From positions 1-45,816 of IMG/VR virus record IMGVR_UViG_3300031616_000204: 45,816 nt of DNA, one strand, 5' to 3'. The stretch is from a virus. Positions within the stretch are counted from its first letter, which is position 1. Every line of letters starts with the position of its first letter. A model generated the notes under the pieces. It searched no databases and was not told the origin of the DNA. It saw only the letters and a program-made list of their open reading frames with translations. A program made the translations under genes and the position numbers. Below are positions 25,066 to 33,800 of this stretch, one piece after another.

Positions 25066-26976
25066 GTGACCATCGCCACCTTCGAAACCCTCCCCCTCGG
25101 CGCGACCACCGCGGCCGCCGCCGGGTTCGACTTCCTGGCCGCCCCGGCCGGCGGCGGCGCGACCGTCATCGACACCAACCCCTACCGCGGCGCCCAATGT
25201 CTGCAACTGACCACCGGCACCGCCGGGGCGATCTGCTACGCCGAACGCTCCACCACGCTAGGCGTCGCCAGCAGCGGCCAGTTGTACGGGCGAGCCAGGT
25301 TCCGGCTGCCCGTGCTGCCGTCCGACGCGACCGGGATGCGGTTGTTCGTGGTGGCCGACAGCGCTGGCGCGTTCCTCGCCGAGCTCCGCATGACCAACGC
25401 GGGCCGGATCCAGCTGCGCTCTGGCGCCGGGACCATCCTGGCCACCGCCGCCGCCACCGTGGCAGCCGGGCAATGGTGCGATCTGGGTCTGGCCGTCCTG
25501 GCGTTCTCGGCCACAATCGGGCAGGCACAGCTGGTGGTGTTCGCCGGTGACGGCACCATCGCCGAAACGCTGACCTCGACAGCGACGCTCAACACCCTCG
25601 GCGCCGCAGGCACCACCAAGGCGTGGGTCGGCGCGATCCGCTCCGGACTCGCCTCGTTCGTCGTCGTGGTCGACGACGTCGACTGGACCACCACCGGCTG
25701 GCCGACCACCCCGACCGCACCCACCGTCCAAAACGGACCCTGGACGGGCGCGGTCACCCCGACTGGATTCACCGCCGCCTACCGGCTCTCCGGCGCCACC
25801 GCGGCCCGGCTCGTCGCCTCCACCACGGCCGAGCTCACCAACCCCGCCACGTCCGGCTGGGTGAGCCCGGATAGCGACGGCATCGTCAAACTGCCCATCA
25901 CCGGCCTCACCCCGGACACCGCCTACCACTACGCACTCGACGCCGACGGCGTCGTCCTGGACGCCGGCCGCGGCGAGGCCCGCACCTTCCCACCTGCCGG
26001 TCTCCCGGCGTCGTATTCGCTGTGGTTCGGGTCCTGCCAATGGACGGTCCCGACCGCCCTGACCTACGCGGCGATCCTCAACCGGACCGGCCCCACCGGC
26101 CGGGCGCTGCTCGGCATCCACATGGGCGACCTGCACTACCGGGACTGGGGCGCCACTACCACCGCCGCAGACATCCTCACCCAGTATTGGACGTCGTTCG
26201 GGTCGGCGGCGATGGCCCCGGCACTGGCCGCGATCCCGTTCAACTATGCGTGGGACAACCACGACTGGGGCGGCGATACGTCGGATCTGACCGCCCCGGC
26301 CGGGGATCTGGTCGCCGCCGGATACCGGCAGGTCATCCCCAGCTACCCGCTGCCGTCCTCGGACGGGCGCGGCTGCTTCCACAGCTGGGTCATCGGCCGC
26401 GTGAGGTTCATCCAGTTGGACGTCCGCTCGTTCCGAACCCCGCAAGCCGAAACCGACGGGCCAGACAAGACCATGCTCGGCGCCGAGCAGGTCGCCTGGT
26501 TCAAGACACAACTGTCCGCCCCGGAACCGTTGAAGGTCGTCTGCGGGAACTACTACTGGCGGCAGGACAACGTCAGTAGCGGACGGTGGGGCTCCTACGG
26601 CTACGAGTTCGAGCAGCTCAACGCCTACATCCAGGAGCACGACGTTCGGGTGTACGTGCTCTTCGGTGACCGGCACGCTTTGTGCGCGGACGACGGCAGC
26701 GCCCCCGGCGCGTACGGGGTTCCCCAGGCCGGAGGCGCGCCGATCCAACAAGGTTCCGTCGCCGGCGGAAGCGGCGAATCCTGGTCGGCCGGCTACTACC
26801 ACACCGCACCGGACACACTCCAGGCGTACGGGTGGCTGGACATTGTGGACTCCGGTACCGCGATCACCCTGCACTACCAGGGCATCACCTCCCTCGACGG
26901 CGTCACCCGCGTCGAGATGACCACCAGTTTCGAAGCCGCCAACTCGCTACCCGCCGTTTGGGGGATCCACCTATGA
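25066..26976 (+). CDS. tail protein with PhoD-like phosphoesterase domain
   Basis: 636 residues from GTG 25066. Residues 1-210 form a LamG-like beta sandwich (GRARFRLPVLPSDATGMRLF), 215-310 an Fn3/purple-phosphatase-like N-domain, and 315-620 a PhoD-type metallophosphoesterase: GSCQ (about 322), HMGDLHYRDW (about 352), WDNHDWGGD (about 396), LDVRSFR (about 450) and GDRHALCADD (about 533). Those are the metal-binding blocks of the family, so it is probably active. Bacillus PhoD degrades wall teichoic acid, so this protein may cut a phosphodiester-linked surface polymer at adsorption. It is the last gene before the membrane proteins, the usual receptor-binding slot. Confidence 0.8.
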   Translation: MTIATFETLPLGATTAAAAGFDFLAAPAGGGATVIDTNPYRGAQCLQLTTGTAGAICYAERSTTLGVASSGQLYGRARFRLPVLPSDATGMRLFVVADSAGAFLAELRMTNAGRIQLRSGAGTILATAAATVAAGQWCDLGLAVLAFSATIGQAQLVVFAGDGTIAETLTSTATLNTLGAAGTTKAWVGAIRSGLASFVVVVDDVDWTTTGWPTTPTAPTVQNGPWTGAVTPTGFTAAYRLSGATAARLVASTTAELTNPATSGWVSPDSDGIVKLPITGLTPDTAYHYALDADGVVLDAGRGEARTFPPAGLPASYSLWFGSCQWTVPTALTYAAILNRTGPTGRALLGIHMGDLHYRDWGATTTAADILTQYWTSFGSAAMAPALAAIPFNYAWDNHDWGGDTSDLTAPAGDLVAAGYRQVIPSYPLPSSDGRGCFHSWVIGRVRFIQLDVRSFRTPQAETDGPDKTMLGAEQVAWFKTQLSAPEPLKVVCGNYYWRQDNVSSGRWGSYGYEFEQLNAYIQEHDVRVYVLFGDRHALCADDGSAPGAYGVPQAGGAPIQQGSVAGGSGESWSAGYYHTAPDTLQAYGWLDIVDSGTAITLHYQGITSLDGVTRVEMTTSFEAANSLPAVWGIHL

Positions 26977-27452
26977 ACCGCGACGTCCTGCTGCGCCCGC
27001 CCGTTCCGGCCCGTGCCCGGCCCCGCGCTCCCGCCGTCCAGCGGCGGGCGGGGCCGGGCCGACTGTGGCGGCGATGGTTGGCCGTCCTGCTCACCATCAC
27101 GGCCGTGGCCACCACCGGCCAGGCCGTGGCCGGCGACGCTCTCGGCAGCACCACAGGCGGGCCGCTGCTGCTGCCGGTGCCGCCCGCGCTCGCCGCGACC
27201 GCGATCCTGCCCCTGCTCGTTGTCCTCACGGCGACCCGCCTTGCGCGCTCAACGCGGGATCGGGGACGGCGGGTGCGCTGGTGCCTGGCCGCGTTGACCG
27301 TCTGGTACGCCACCGCCGCCTGCTGCGCCGCCACCATCGTGCTGGCGCACCCGCAGCCGATCGGCGCGGTCCAGGTCACGGGCGCCGTGCTGCTGGCCGT
27401 CACCGCCGGCGCCGCGGCCCGCGCTGAGCCCTGGCCCCGCCGCTGGGGGTGA
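26973..27452 (+). CDS. membrane protein in lysis cassette
   Basis: 159 residues from ATG 26973 (ATGA overlap). A basic N-terminus (ARARPRAPAVQRRAGPGRLWRRW) is followed by about four hydrophobic spans: WLAVLLTITAVATTGQAVA, LAATAILPLLVVLTATRLA, CLAALTVWYATAACCAATIV and VQVTGAVLLAVTAGAAARA. It is the first of three membrane proteins after the tail genes and is probably part of the lysis unit, as a holin or a holin partner. Assignment is by topology and place. Confidence 0.6.
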   Translation: MNRDVLLRPPVPARARPRAPAVQRRAGPGRLWRRWLAVLLTITAVATTGQAVAGDALGSTTGGPLLLPVPPALAATAILPLLVVLTATRLARSTRDRGRRVRWCLAALTVWYATAACCAATIVLAHPQPIGAVQVTGAVLLAVTAGAAARAEPWPRRWG

Positions 27453-27814
27453 CCGTGCTCGCTTCGCCACTCACCACGCCGCTGCTGCCGTGGCTGGCCG
27501 CCGACAACGGCACCGGAACCCCGGCCGCGCTGCTGTGGGCCGCCCAGGCCGTAAGCCTGCTCGTCGGGTTGGCCAGCGGCTGGTTCGCGCTGCGGACCAA
27601 ACGCACCGAGGCCACCGACAGCAGGCAAGCCCGCTTCGACGCCCGCGTCGATCGCGAACTCGACGAGGCCCTCGCCGCCAACGCCGCCCTGCGCCGCGAC
27701 CTCGAGGACGCCCAACGGCGGGCCGCCCGCTACGAGGCATACCTGCACTGGCACGGCATCGACCCCGCCACCGGCCACACGGTGGCCGATCAGGCCGACC
27801 CGCCACCGGCCTGA
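27449..27814 (+). CDS. small membrane protein with coiled coil (lysis cassette)
   Basis: 121 residues from GTG 27449 (GTGA overlap). One span (AALLWAAQAVSLLVGLASGW) is followed by a charged helix (VDRELDEALAANAALRRDLEDAQRRAARYE). This single-span plus coiled-coil form is common for small proteins next to actinophage holins and resembles spanin- or DUF2746-like proteins. The role is not established. Confidence 0.6.
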   Translation: MTVLASPLTTPLLPWLAADNGTGTPAALLWAAQAVSLLVGLASGWFALRTKRTEATDSRQARFDARVDRELDEALAANAALRRDLEDAQRRAARYEAYLHWHGIDPATGHTVADQADPPPA

Positions 27815-27928
27815 ACCCGCACTCCCGGGGCCCGGCATCCGCCGACCCCGGACGGGCCCAACGCCCACCCCTCAGCCGTTCGACCGCCCGGTCGAGCGCC
27901 CTTTTCATGTTCGGAGAAGGAGAAGCTC

Positions 27929-28372
27929 GTGTCCCGTATCAGCCTTTTCGGCCGCTCGATCGCCCTGCCGACCGCGCCGTTGACCATCTTCGGCCGCGAA
28001 CCCGCGCTCTGGCTCGGCCTGCTCGCCGCCGCGCTCAAGCTCGGCACCGCCTTCGGCCTCGACCTGACCGGCGACCAGCAGAGCGTCATCAACGCCGCCG
28101 CCGCGGCGATGATCGGCGTCGCCGTCGCGGTCCTGACCCACGACGGCATCTCCGCCGCCATCCTCGGTGGCGCCCAGGCGCTGCTCGCGCTCGGGCTCGG
28201 GTTCGGCCTGCACGTCAGCGGTGATCAGCAGGCCGTGATCATGGCGTTCGTCGCGGTGGCGATCTCGATGTTCGTCCGCACCCAGGTCACCGCCCCGGTG
28301 CCCGGCCCGGATAGCACCAGCGACCCGGATCCGGGCACCGAGGTCGACGACACCGCTCTCGTCGCCGGCTGA
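27929..28372 (+). CDS. probable holin
   Basis: 147 residues from GTG 27929 after AAGGAGAAG. Three hydrophobic segments, EPALWLGLLAAALKLGTAFG, VINAAAAAMIGVAVAVLTH and ILGGAQALLALGLGFGLHV, precede a fourth weaker one (VIMAFVAVAISMFV) and an acidic tail. The repeated GDQQ-V-I-A pattern in both halves suggests an internal duplication typical of these actinophage holins. It should permeabilise the membrane for the amidase at 777-1604. Lysis genes are thus split across both ends of the late operon. Confidence 0.72.
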   Translation: MSRISLFGRSIALPTAPLTIFGREPALWLGLLAAALKLGTAFGLDLTGDQQSVINAAAAAMIGVAVAVLTHDGISAAILGGAQALLALGLGFGLHVSGDQQAVIMAFVAVAISMFVRTQVTAPVPGPDSTSDPDPGTEVDDTALVAG

Positions 28373-28378
28373 CGAATC

Positions 28379-28408
28379 GCTGACCCGGAGGCCGCTTCGG
28401 CGGTCAGC
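28379..28408. terminator. hairpin between convergent genes
   Basis: GCTGACC at 28379-28385 pairs with GGTCAGC at 28402-28408. Inside, CCGC-TTCG-GCGG (28392-28403) forms an alternative tetraloop stem. It lies after the holin stop and before the 3' end of the minus-strand zinc-ribbon gene, so it can serve both. There is no T-run, as is usual in high-GC actinobacteria. Confidence 0.5.
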
Positions 28409-28476
28409 CCGGGTGATGCGTAGGTGGCCCACCAACGCCTTCCATTCTGACGGCGCCATTCTGTGTTCTGCGCTGG

Positions 28477-29301
28477 TCAGGATGCGGCGCGGTGACCCCA
28501 TCGCTGGGCTGCGGTGGTCATCCATTGCTGGAACTCGTCGGGATTCAGCAGCAGCTGGCAACGCTCGCACTCGATGTAGTCGCCCTCCTGGACCAGCTGT
28601 GACACGACGTTGCAGCCGCGGCACGGCACACCCAGATAGCGGCGGGGCGGCGGTTCCGTCTCACCGGCCACCGAGCGTAGCCCGGACAGCAGGTCCCGCA
28701 TTTCGACGGTCATCTCGTCCACCGCGACGAACCGGTTGCATGCGATTTCGAGGCGGCTGACCGCGCCGCCGGCCAACAGCCAATCGACGAGGCTGCCGAC
28801 CGTGGCAGCCGGGAGCCGCTCATGGCCGAACAGTTCCTCCCGCAGCAGCCGGACCCAGCTGTCCAGCACGGTCGCGGCCGACAGGTACCCGACCTGATCG
28901 CGGTAGGGGTCACGGATCGTGGCGTGCCGAGCGGGTCCAGTCAGATCCACCGCATCCAGGCTGGTCGGGGCAGTCGGATCCCGGGTTCCGGACACTCCGA
29001 CCGTGCCGCTGACTCGCGACGTCACCGTCCCCGCCGGCAACACCGCGGCCGCCGGGTCGGACCAGCGCACCTCACCGGTGACACGACCGTCCTCGTCGAG
29101 CACCGCCACCTTCCGCCGGTCGGCCACCAGATCGTCCGGCCCAGACAGCTGGTAGTGCAGCCGGTCGATCGCAGACACGTCCCGACACAAACGCCACCGG
29201 CACACCTCGCACACCGACGGGGTGCTCGCCCACTGCGGCTTCAGCTGCGGCCGGTACACCGGACAACAAACACACAACACAGGAGCTGACCAGATACGCA
29301 T
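28477..29301 (-). CDS. zinc-ribbon protein at the right edge of the prophage
   Basis: 274 residues from ATG 29301 on the minus strand. Cysteine clusters lie at both ends: LCVCCPVYRP with CEVCRWRLC at the N-terminus, and PCRGC with IECERC near the C-terminus. The middle (DSWVRLLREELFGHERLPAATVGSLVDWLL in outline) is helical. Two zinc ribbons around a helical core suggest nucleic-acid binding. It converges on the late operon and diverges from the gene at 29443, with a 141-bp gap holding both promoters. It may be a regulator expressed in the lysogen; similar orphan genes border actinobacterial prophages. No named family is assigned. Confidence 0.65.
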   Translation of the reverse strand: MRIWSAPVLCVCCPVYRPQLKPQWASTPSVCEVCRWRLCRDVSAIDRLHYQLSGPDDLVADRRKVAVLDEDGRVTGEVRWSDPAAAVLPAGTVTSRVSGTVGVSGTRDPTAPTSLDAVDLTGPARHATIRDPYRDQVGYLSAATVLDSWVRLLREELFGHERLPAATVGSLVDWLLAGGAVSRLEIACNRFVAVDEMTVEMRDLLSGLRSVAGETEPPPRRYLGVPCRGCNVVSQLVQEGDYIECERCQLLLNPDEFQQWMTTAAQRWGHRAAS

Positions 29302-29442
29302 CCCCTGACGATCATGCGCGCGTCGGACACCCCTGGTCGCCCAACGGACGTAGGGAAGCCGCGATCGTCCGAACAGGCGCAGCTACTTTGCGCGCGAGAT
29401 CCGCTGGAGAAGGGCTGCCCCGTGGTTTGCTGATCTCGTACG

Positions 29443-29712
29443 GTGATCGGCGTGAATCGGCCAGTGAGAAGCTATGTGTCGGGCACCGTCTCCGGAGCGG
29501 TGATCCAGGGCGACAAGATCGTGGGCAACCTCACCTTCGGCGCGGACGGCGCTCTGCGGACGGCTGGCGTCGGCGATACGCCAGCGGACCTCCGCTCGTC
29601 CGAGGTCCTCGAGGCACTAGCCGCAGCCGACGCGGACGCGGACGCGGACTGCGTCGCAGGTCTGCGTCAGGCGATACAGATCGTGCGCGACCTCGCCGAC
29701 GGGCAGGGATAG
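29443..29712 (+). CDS. small protein with amyloid-signalling-like N-terminal motif
   Basis: 89 residues from GTG 29443 (GTG 29452 also possible; no strong ribosome site). Residues 9-30 read YVSGTVSGAVIQGDKIVGNL, then TFG. This alternating G-x-V pattern with a central V-I-Q-G resembles the RHIM/PP-like amyloid motif (called BASS3 in bacterial NLR studies) that links adaptor and effector proteins in actinobacteria. The rest is an acidic repeat (ADADADADC) and a helix (LRQAIQIVRDLAD). If the motif is real, the protein is an adaptor or effector fragment whose partner carries the same motif; I see none in the window. Confidence 0.5.
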   Translation: MIGVNRPVRSYVSGTVSGAVIQGDKIVGNLTFGADGALRTAGVGDTPADLRSSEVLEALAAADADADADCVAGLRQAIQIVRDLADGQG

Positions 29713-29917
29713 GCCGATACGGGCCAGGCCGGACCGGGCAGCGTCTGCCGCAGGTACGACGCGCACGGGCTCCGACCAGGACGGCGTATCGGTGCGCCTG
29801 CGCACAGCGGTGGTCCGCCGGGTGTGTCGGCGTACGGCTTGAAGTGCAGAGCCGCGTACGCCACGAAGTACACAGCAACCATCGACGTCGTCCGCCTGCG
29901 GGAATGGCCGCGAACAT
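29713..29917. other. gap without a supported gene
   Basis: About 200 bp after the small amyloid-motif gene. Frames on both strands are Arg/Pro-rich and look like shadows. It leads into the repeat at 29918. Together with the next kilobase it forms a gene-poor junction that includes a broken gene and a transposase remnant. Confidence 0.5.
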
Positions 29918-29984
29918 CCGTCGCCTACGCAAAGTCACCGCTGTGATGGGGACGGCGGTGTCCGGATTTGCCGATGATAGTGCG
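29918..29984 (+). repeat. island repeat, copy A
   Basis: Shares with copy E (43406-43469) an opening CCGTCG-CTAC followed by AAGTCAC, and the 17-base block TCCGGATTTGCCGATGA (29961-29977). Differences between A and E fall mainly every third base, which hints at past coding constraint: IGTAVSGFADES-like on the + strand, or LSSANPETAVP-like on the minus. Copy C shares the CCGGATTTGCCGA core. Copy A falls at the 3' end of the truncated minus-strand gene that follows. Confidence 0.65.
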
Positions 29985-30310
29985 CCATACATGGCGGGCC
30001 GCGTCCCTAAATTGAAGTGCCACCTGAAACGCGCCCGAGGCTCCTTCCCTAATTCATCAATCGCATCTGCCGACGGGAGGACGTGGTATGGGCGTTCATT
30101 TGGTGCGCAGAACGGATTGATGCGGGCACCCTTTAACTCTCGGGCGCCACCTCCCAAATGGTAGTACTGTATGTATACGTCGTAAATAGGCAATGGTGAT
30201 GCGTTCACTACGAACGCGCCCCACGAGATCTCGCCGTTCTCATCGTCCGTGACCGCACCCGCATACCAGGCGCACACCAACTCCGCTTGCCGACATTCGG
30301 CATAGGCGTG
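29960..30310 (-). pseudogene. truncated gene, C-terminal or middle fragment
   Basis: The minus-strand frame bounded by a TGA at 30313-30311 reads HAYAECRQAELVCAWYAGAV, then WGAFVVNASPLPIYDVYIQY and LGKEPRARFRWHFNLGTRP. It resembles the cytoplasmic part of actinobacterial membrane proteins with an (R)xxQAE-AWY... V-NAS-P-YDV pattern. The upstream part, where a membrane span would be expected, is missing and replaced by transposase-like DNA. The frame then runs into repeat A. No start with a ribosome site is visible, so this is called a gene remnant. Confidence 0.5.
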
Positions 30311-30519
30311 TCAGGCAAGAACCTTCTTCGCGGCCTGTAGTCAGGAGTTGAATCGATTAGCCAATACATTGAGCGGCTCGCGCGCGCTACCAAATTCGAT
30401 ATACGTACTCCAACAACATCTATTCTGAAGCGAACCCGGGCTGGGCGTGTTGGAACCCGCGTAATGCCCGGCGCCGGAGGGCGGACCTGTTTGCCGCGCC
30501 CAGGACGTAGTGCTACCGG

Positions 30520-30696
30520 CAGCAGGTGATCGCGGACGGTGAGCCAACGGAGCAGACCCAGACGCCGGTCGGGTACCGGCCACGACCCCGGGTCCATGAA
30601 AGGCCACCGCGGCAGTAACGGCCCGATCAGCTCCCATAACCGATCATCAACGTCCCACGGCCTACCCACGACAACCGATCCGAGACTGACCTTCAC
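30520..30696 (-). pseudogene. IS5-type transposase N-terminal remnant
   Basis: From GTG 30696 the minus strand reads VVVGRPWDVDDRLWELIGPL, then LPRW and GSWPVPDRR, the usual opening of IS5-family transposases (RPW-V-D-LW--I-PLLP). After that the sequence stops resembling the family in any frame (the next expected block, about a hot-dog of VLHTGI--LP, is absent), so only about 55 codons remain. It shows that an insertion sequence once lay between the truncated gene and the CHAT operon. Confidence 0.6.
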
Positions 30697-30828
30697 CTCG
30701 CAACACTGATCGCCATCGATTCAGCCGATCGTGTCAGAAGATTGCATAGGGCCCGCAGGATCGGGTTGCCGATTGCGTGGAGCCGTCCGCTGCTCGCAGA
30801 GTGGAAGGTAAACGAGGGGGATCGTCGC

Positions 30829-33800
30829 ATGGCAGTGTTCCGATGGGGTCAGGCCGAGCACGGCCGCCTCGCCGACCTCGCGAACTCCATTCTGCTCACC
30901 AGCGACACCGGCGGCATGCGCGCCGCGATTGCGGCGACCGCACCCGCCGACCTCCGCAAGGTCGACGTGCTGTTCCGCAACCTGCTCGCCCGCCGCCGCA
31001 ACAACCCGACCGACGACGCGGAGCTAATCCCCGCCGTTGAGCAGCGACTGCAAGCGCTTTACCACTGGCGCACCCGTTCACCGCAACGGCGACCCTCCTA
31101 CCTGACCGGCGAGCGGGCTCCTTTCCTGGCCGACGAGCGGCTGCGCCGCCTGGTCAACACCACTTCGGCGGCCGAGTTCGCCGCACTTGCGGACGACTTC
31201 GCCGCGGTCGCAGGCCCGGATGTCGACGAGCTGCTCGGCCAGTTCGCAGGCGAACTGGCGGCGGATCTGTCGTTTCCGTCGGCCAACCTGGTGGAGCGGC
31301 GGCGCCGGATGATCGCCGCGCCCGAAAGCGGTGAACTCGAATTCGGTGACGGGGCCGTCGCACACGAGAACTTCCTCGCCGCGGCGATCGATTTCGAAAC
31401 CCTGCTGGCCACGCTGGCCGAGACCGGCGACACGAGCCTGCTCGACGCGGTCGTGGCCGCGATACCCGAGCTGGTCGAGCACCGATCCTGGAGCTTCTAC
31501 ATCGAGGAGCGTCGAATTCCCCTGCTGGAAGGATGCGCGAACGCGGCCACCCTGCGCTTCGAGACCTGGTCGGAGCCGGACGACATCCTGCTGGCGGTAC
31601 GGCTCAACGCGCAGCTGCTCGAAGAGATCGCGGTCGACGACCCGCGCCGGGCCGGATACTGCGCCAACCTCGGCAACAGCTTCCGTAGACGGTTCCGAGT
31701 CACCGACGACCTCACAGATCTCGATGACGCGGTCGCGACCCTCGAATACGCCGCCGACCTCTGCGGGCAGCGCGGTTCCGTCGCACCTCTGGTCTGCAGC
31801 GTTCTCGCCGGCGCGCTGCTGCTGCGCCATACGGTGGCCGACAATGACGCCGACCTTGTGCGGGCCGTCGCCGCAGCCGAACTTGCCGTTCGCCGAGCGT
31901 CGCGTAGCGACCCCGAGTATCCGACGTACTTCTTCGACCTGAGCGCGGTCCTGGTCGTCCGCTACCACCGCGACGGCGATCCGGCCGATCTGGAACGGGC
32001 TCGCGCGATGGCAGGCAAAGCGCTGCGGGCGGTGGAGGAGAAGGACCCTCGCCGCGCCATGTACGCCGACCACGTCAAAGCCCTCGCACATGGCCCGCCG
32101 CCGCTTCCCGCCCCGTCGGCCGAAACCGACGTACCCGCCTCACCGATCGACGATCCGGCGCCCGAAACAGGCCCGCCGGGGCTGTGCCCGATCTGTGGTG
32201 CGGCCTCGATAGCGCTACGCCATCCCGGGCCGATCGTGTCGGCGGTGGACAACGACGCGGCGTCGCTGCTGGAACTGCTGAGCGACGAGCCGCAGGTGCA
32301 CTGCGAGGTCTGCGGCACCGTCCTGCCCGTGCGCCCGGCCATGATCGCGTTGATGGTCGGCCCGGACGGCGCGCAACCACGCCTGGCGCTGCAGATCGCC
32401 GCGCCCGGCACGTTCCACCTGCGCAAAGACGACTACCGCCGGCTGGCCGACGCGGCGACCTACGTCGACCGGTTTGTCCAGCAAACAAACGGAAACGTCG
32501 TCGTGCAGAGCGGCATCGAGGTGATCACCAAGATCGTGGACTCCGTCGACGAGGTGATCGCCGAAGTAGCCGCGTCAGTCGATCACCGCCTCCAGATCGT
32601 CTATGCCGTCACCGAGGACCCGCAAGGCCTGCCCGGCCGATGGCGGGAGCTGACCGGCGCCGTGTTCACCACCGCCGACCTGCTGACCGACACCGAGATC
32701 CAGGGCCCCCACCGCCAGCTGACCGAAATCGACCTTGACTCCCTGCAGTTGACCGTCTGGCAGGAACTGGCCGCCTTCTGGTCCACACCCTCACCCGACC
32801 CGCGGCTGCTCTTCGACAGCGACCTCGGCAACTACGTGCGTCGGCAACCGTCGCCGCGTGCGGTGCAGCGATTCTGCGCGCTGCCACCACCCGCCGCCGA
32901 CTACTTCGCCGTCTACGCCTACCAGGCGCTCCGCGCCACCATCTGCACCGCAGCCGGCATCCCCAACGACCTGAACGACCAATGGGCGACCGTCTACCTG
33001 CTGAACGAAACGTCCCGAGGCCCGATCACCGTCAGCCGTTCCCGGGCGCGAGCGACGATCGGCATCGACAGCGCCCGCCGTGCCGTCACCGGACTGCTCA
33101 TAACCCACGCGGACCGCGCCGCACCCACCTTCGAGCACGACCTGCGCCGGGCCACGACGGACCTGGGCTTCGACCACCTCGTCGACGTCGTCGCCGCAGC
33201 GCTGACCACACAAGCACCGGCCACGGATCGGGACGCCGTCCTTGCCGCCGCCGACGCGTTCAGCGCCGCCGGGGCCACCGATCGGGCGCTCGCGGTACTC
33301 GAAGCCGCCCGCGCCAGGGGCAGCGGCGTGATCGAAGACTTCGACGCGCAATACACCTACGCTGCCCTGCTGTCGGAGAACGATTGCCACGCCGAGGCGC
33401 TGGCGGCGATGGTCCGCGCCGAGAACATGGCGCTGGATGCTCAGTCGCGGCTGCTGAGCCGTTACGCCCAGGCGAAACTGCACCTGCACGTAGGCGGCCG
33501 CGACCGGGCCGTGGAAATCCTCACCACCGAACCAGCACCCGGCCGGGAGTCGCCGCGATGGGCGCGAACGGTGCTGCTACAGGCCCTCACCTGGCGCAAC
33601 GTCCTCACCCTCGGCCCGGCACCGGCCGGATCGGACCCGCTGCTCGACGCCGTCGACACGGCCCTCGCCGGAATTACCGAACCCGCCGACGCGCACAGCG
33701 AGGCGGTCGCGCTGCGGGCGGGTCTTGCGGAGCTCCGCGGCACCGGAGCGGCGCCGGAACTCTACGCGCGGGCCGACGCGCTGCGCCGCGGCCAGCGCGT

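Noticed and set aside
29322-29333. GTCGGACACCCC shared with 4780-4791 as an attachment site
   Set aside because: Only 12 bases, GC-rich, and one copy is inside the prophage; no integrase or tRNA nearby.
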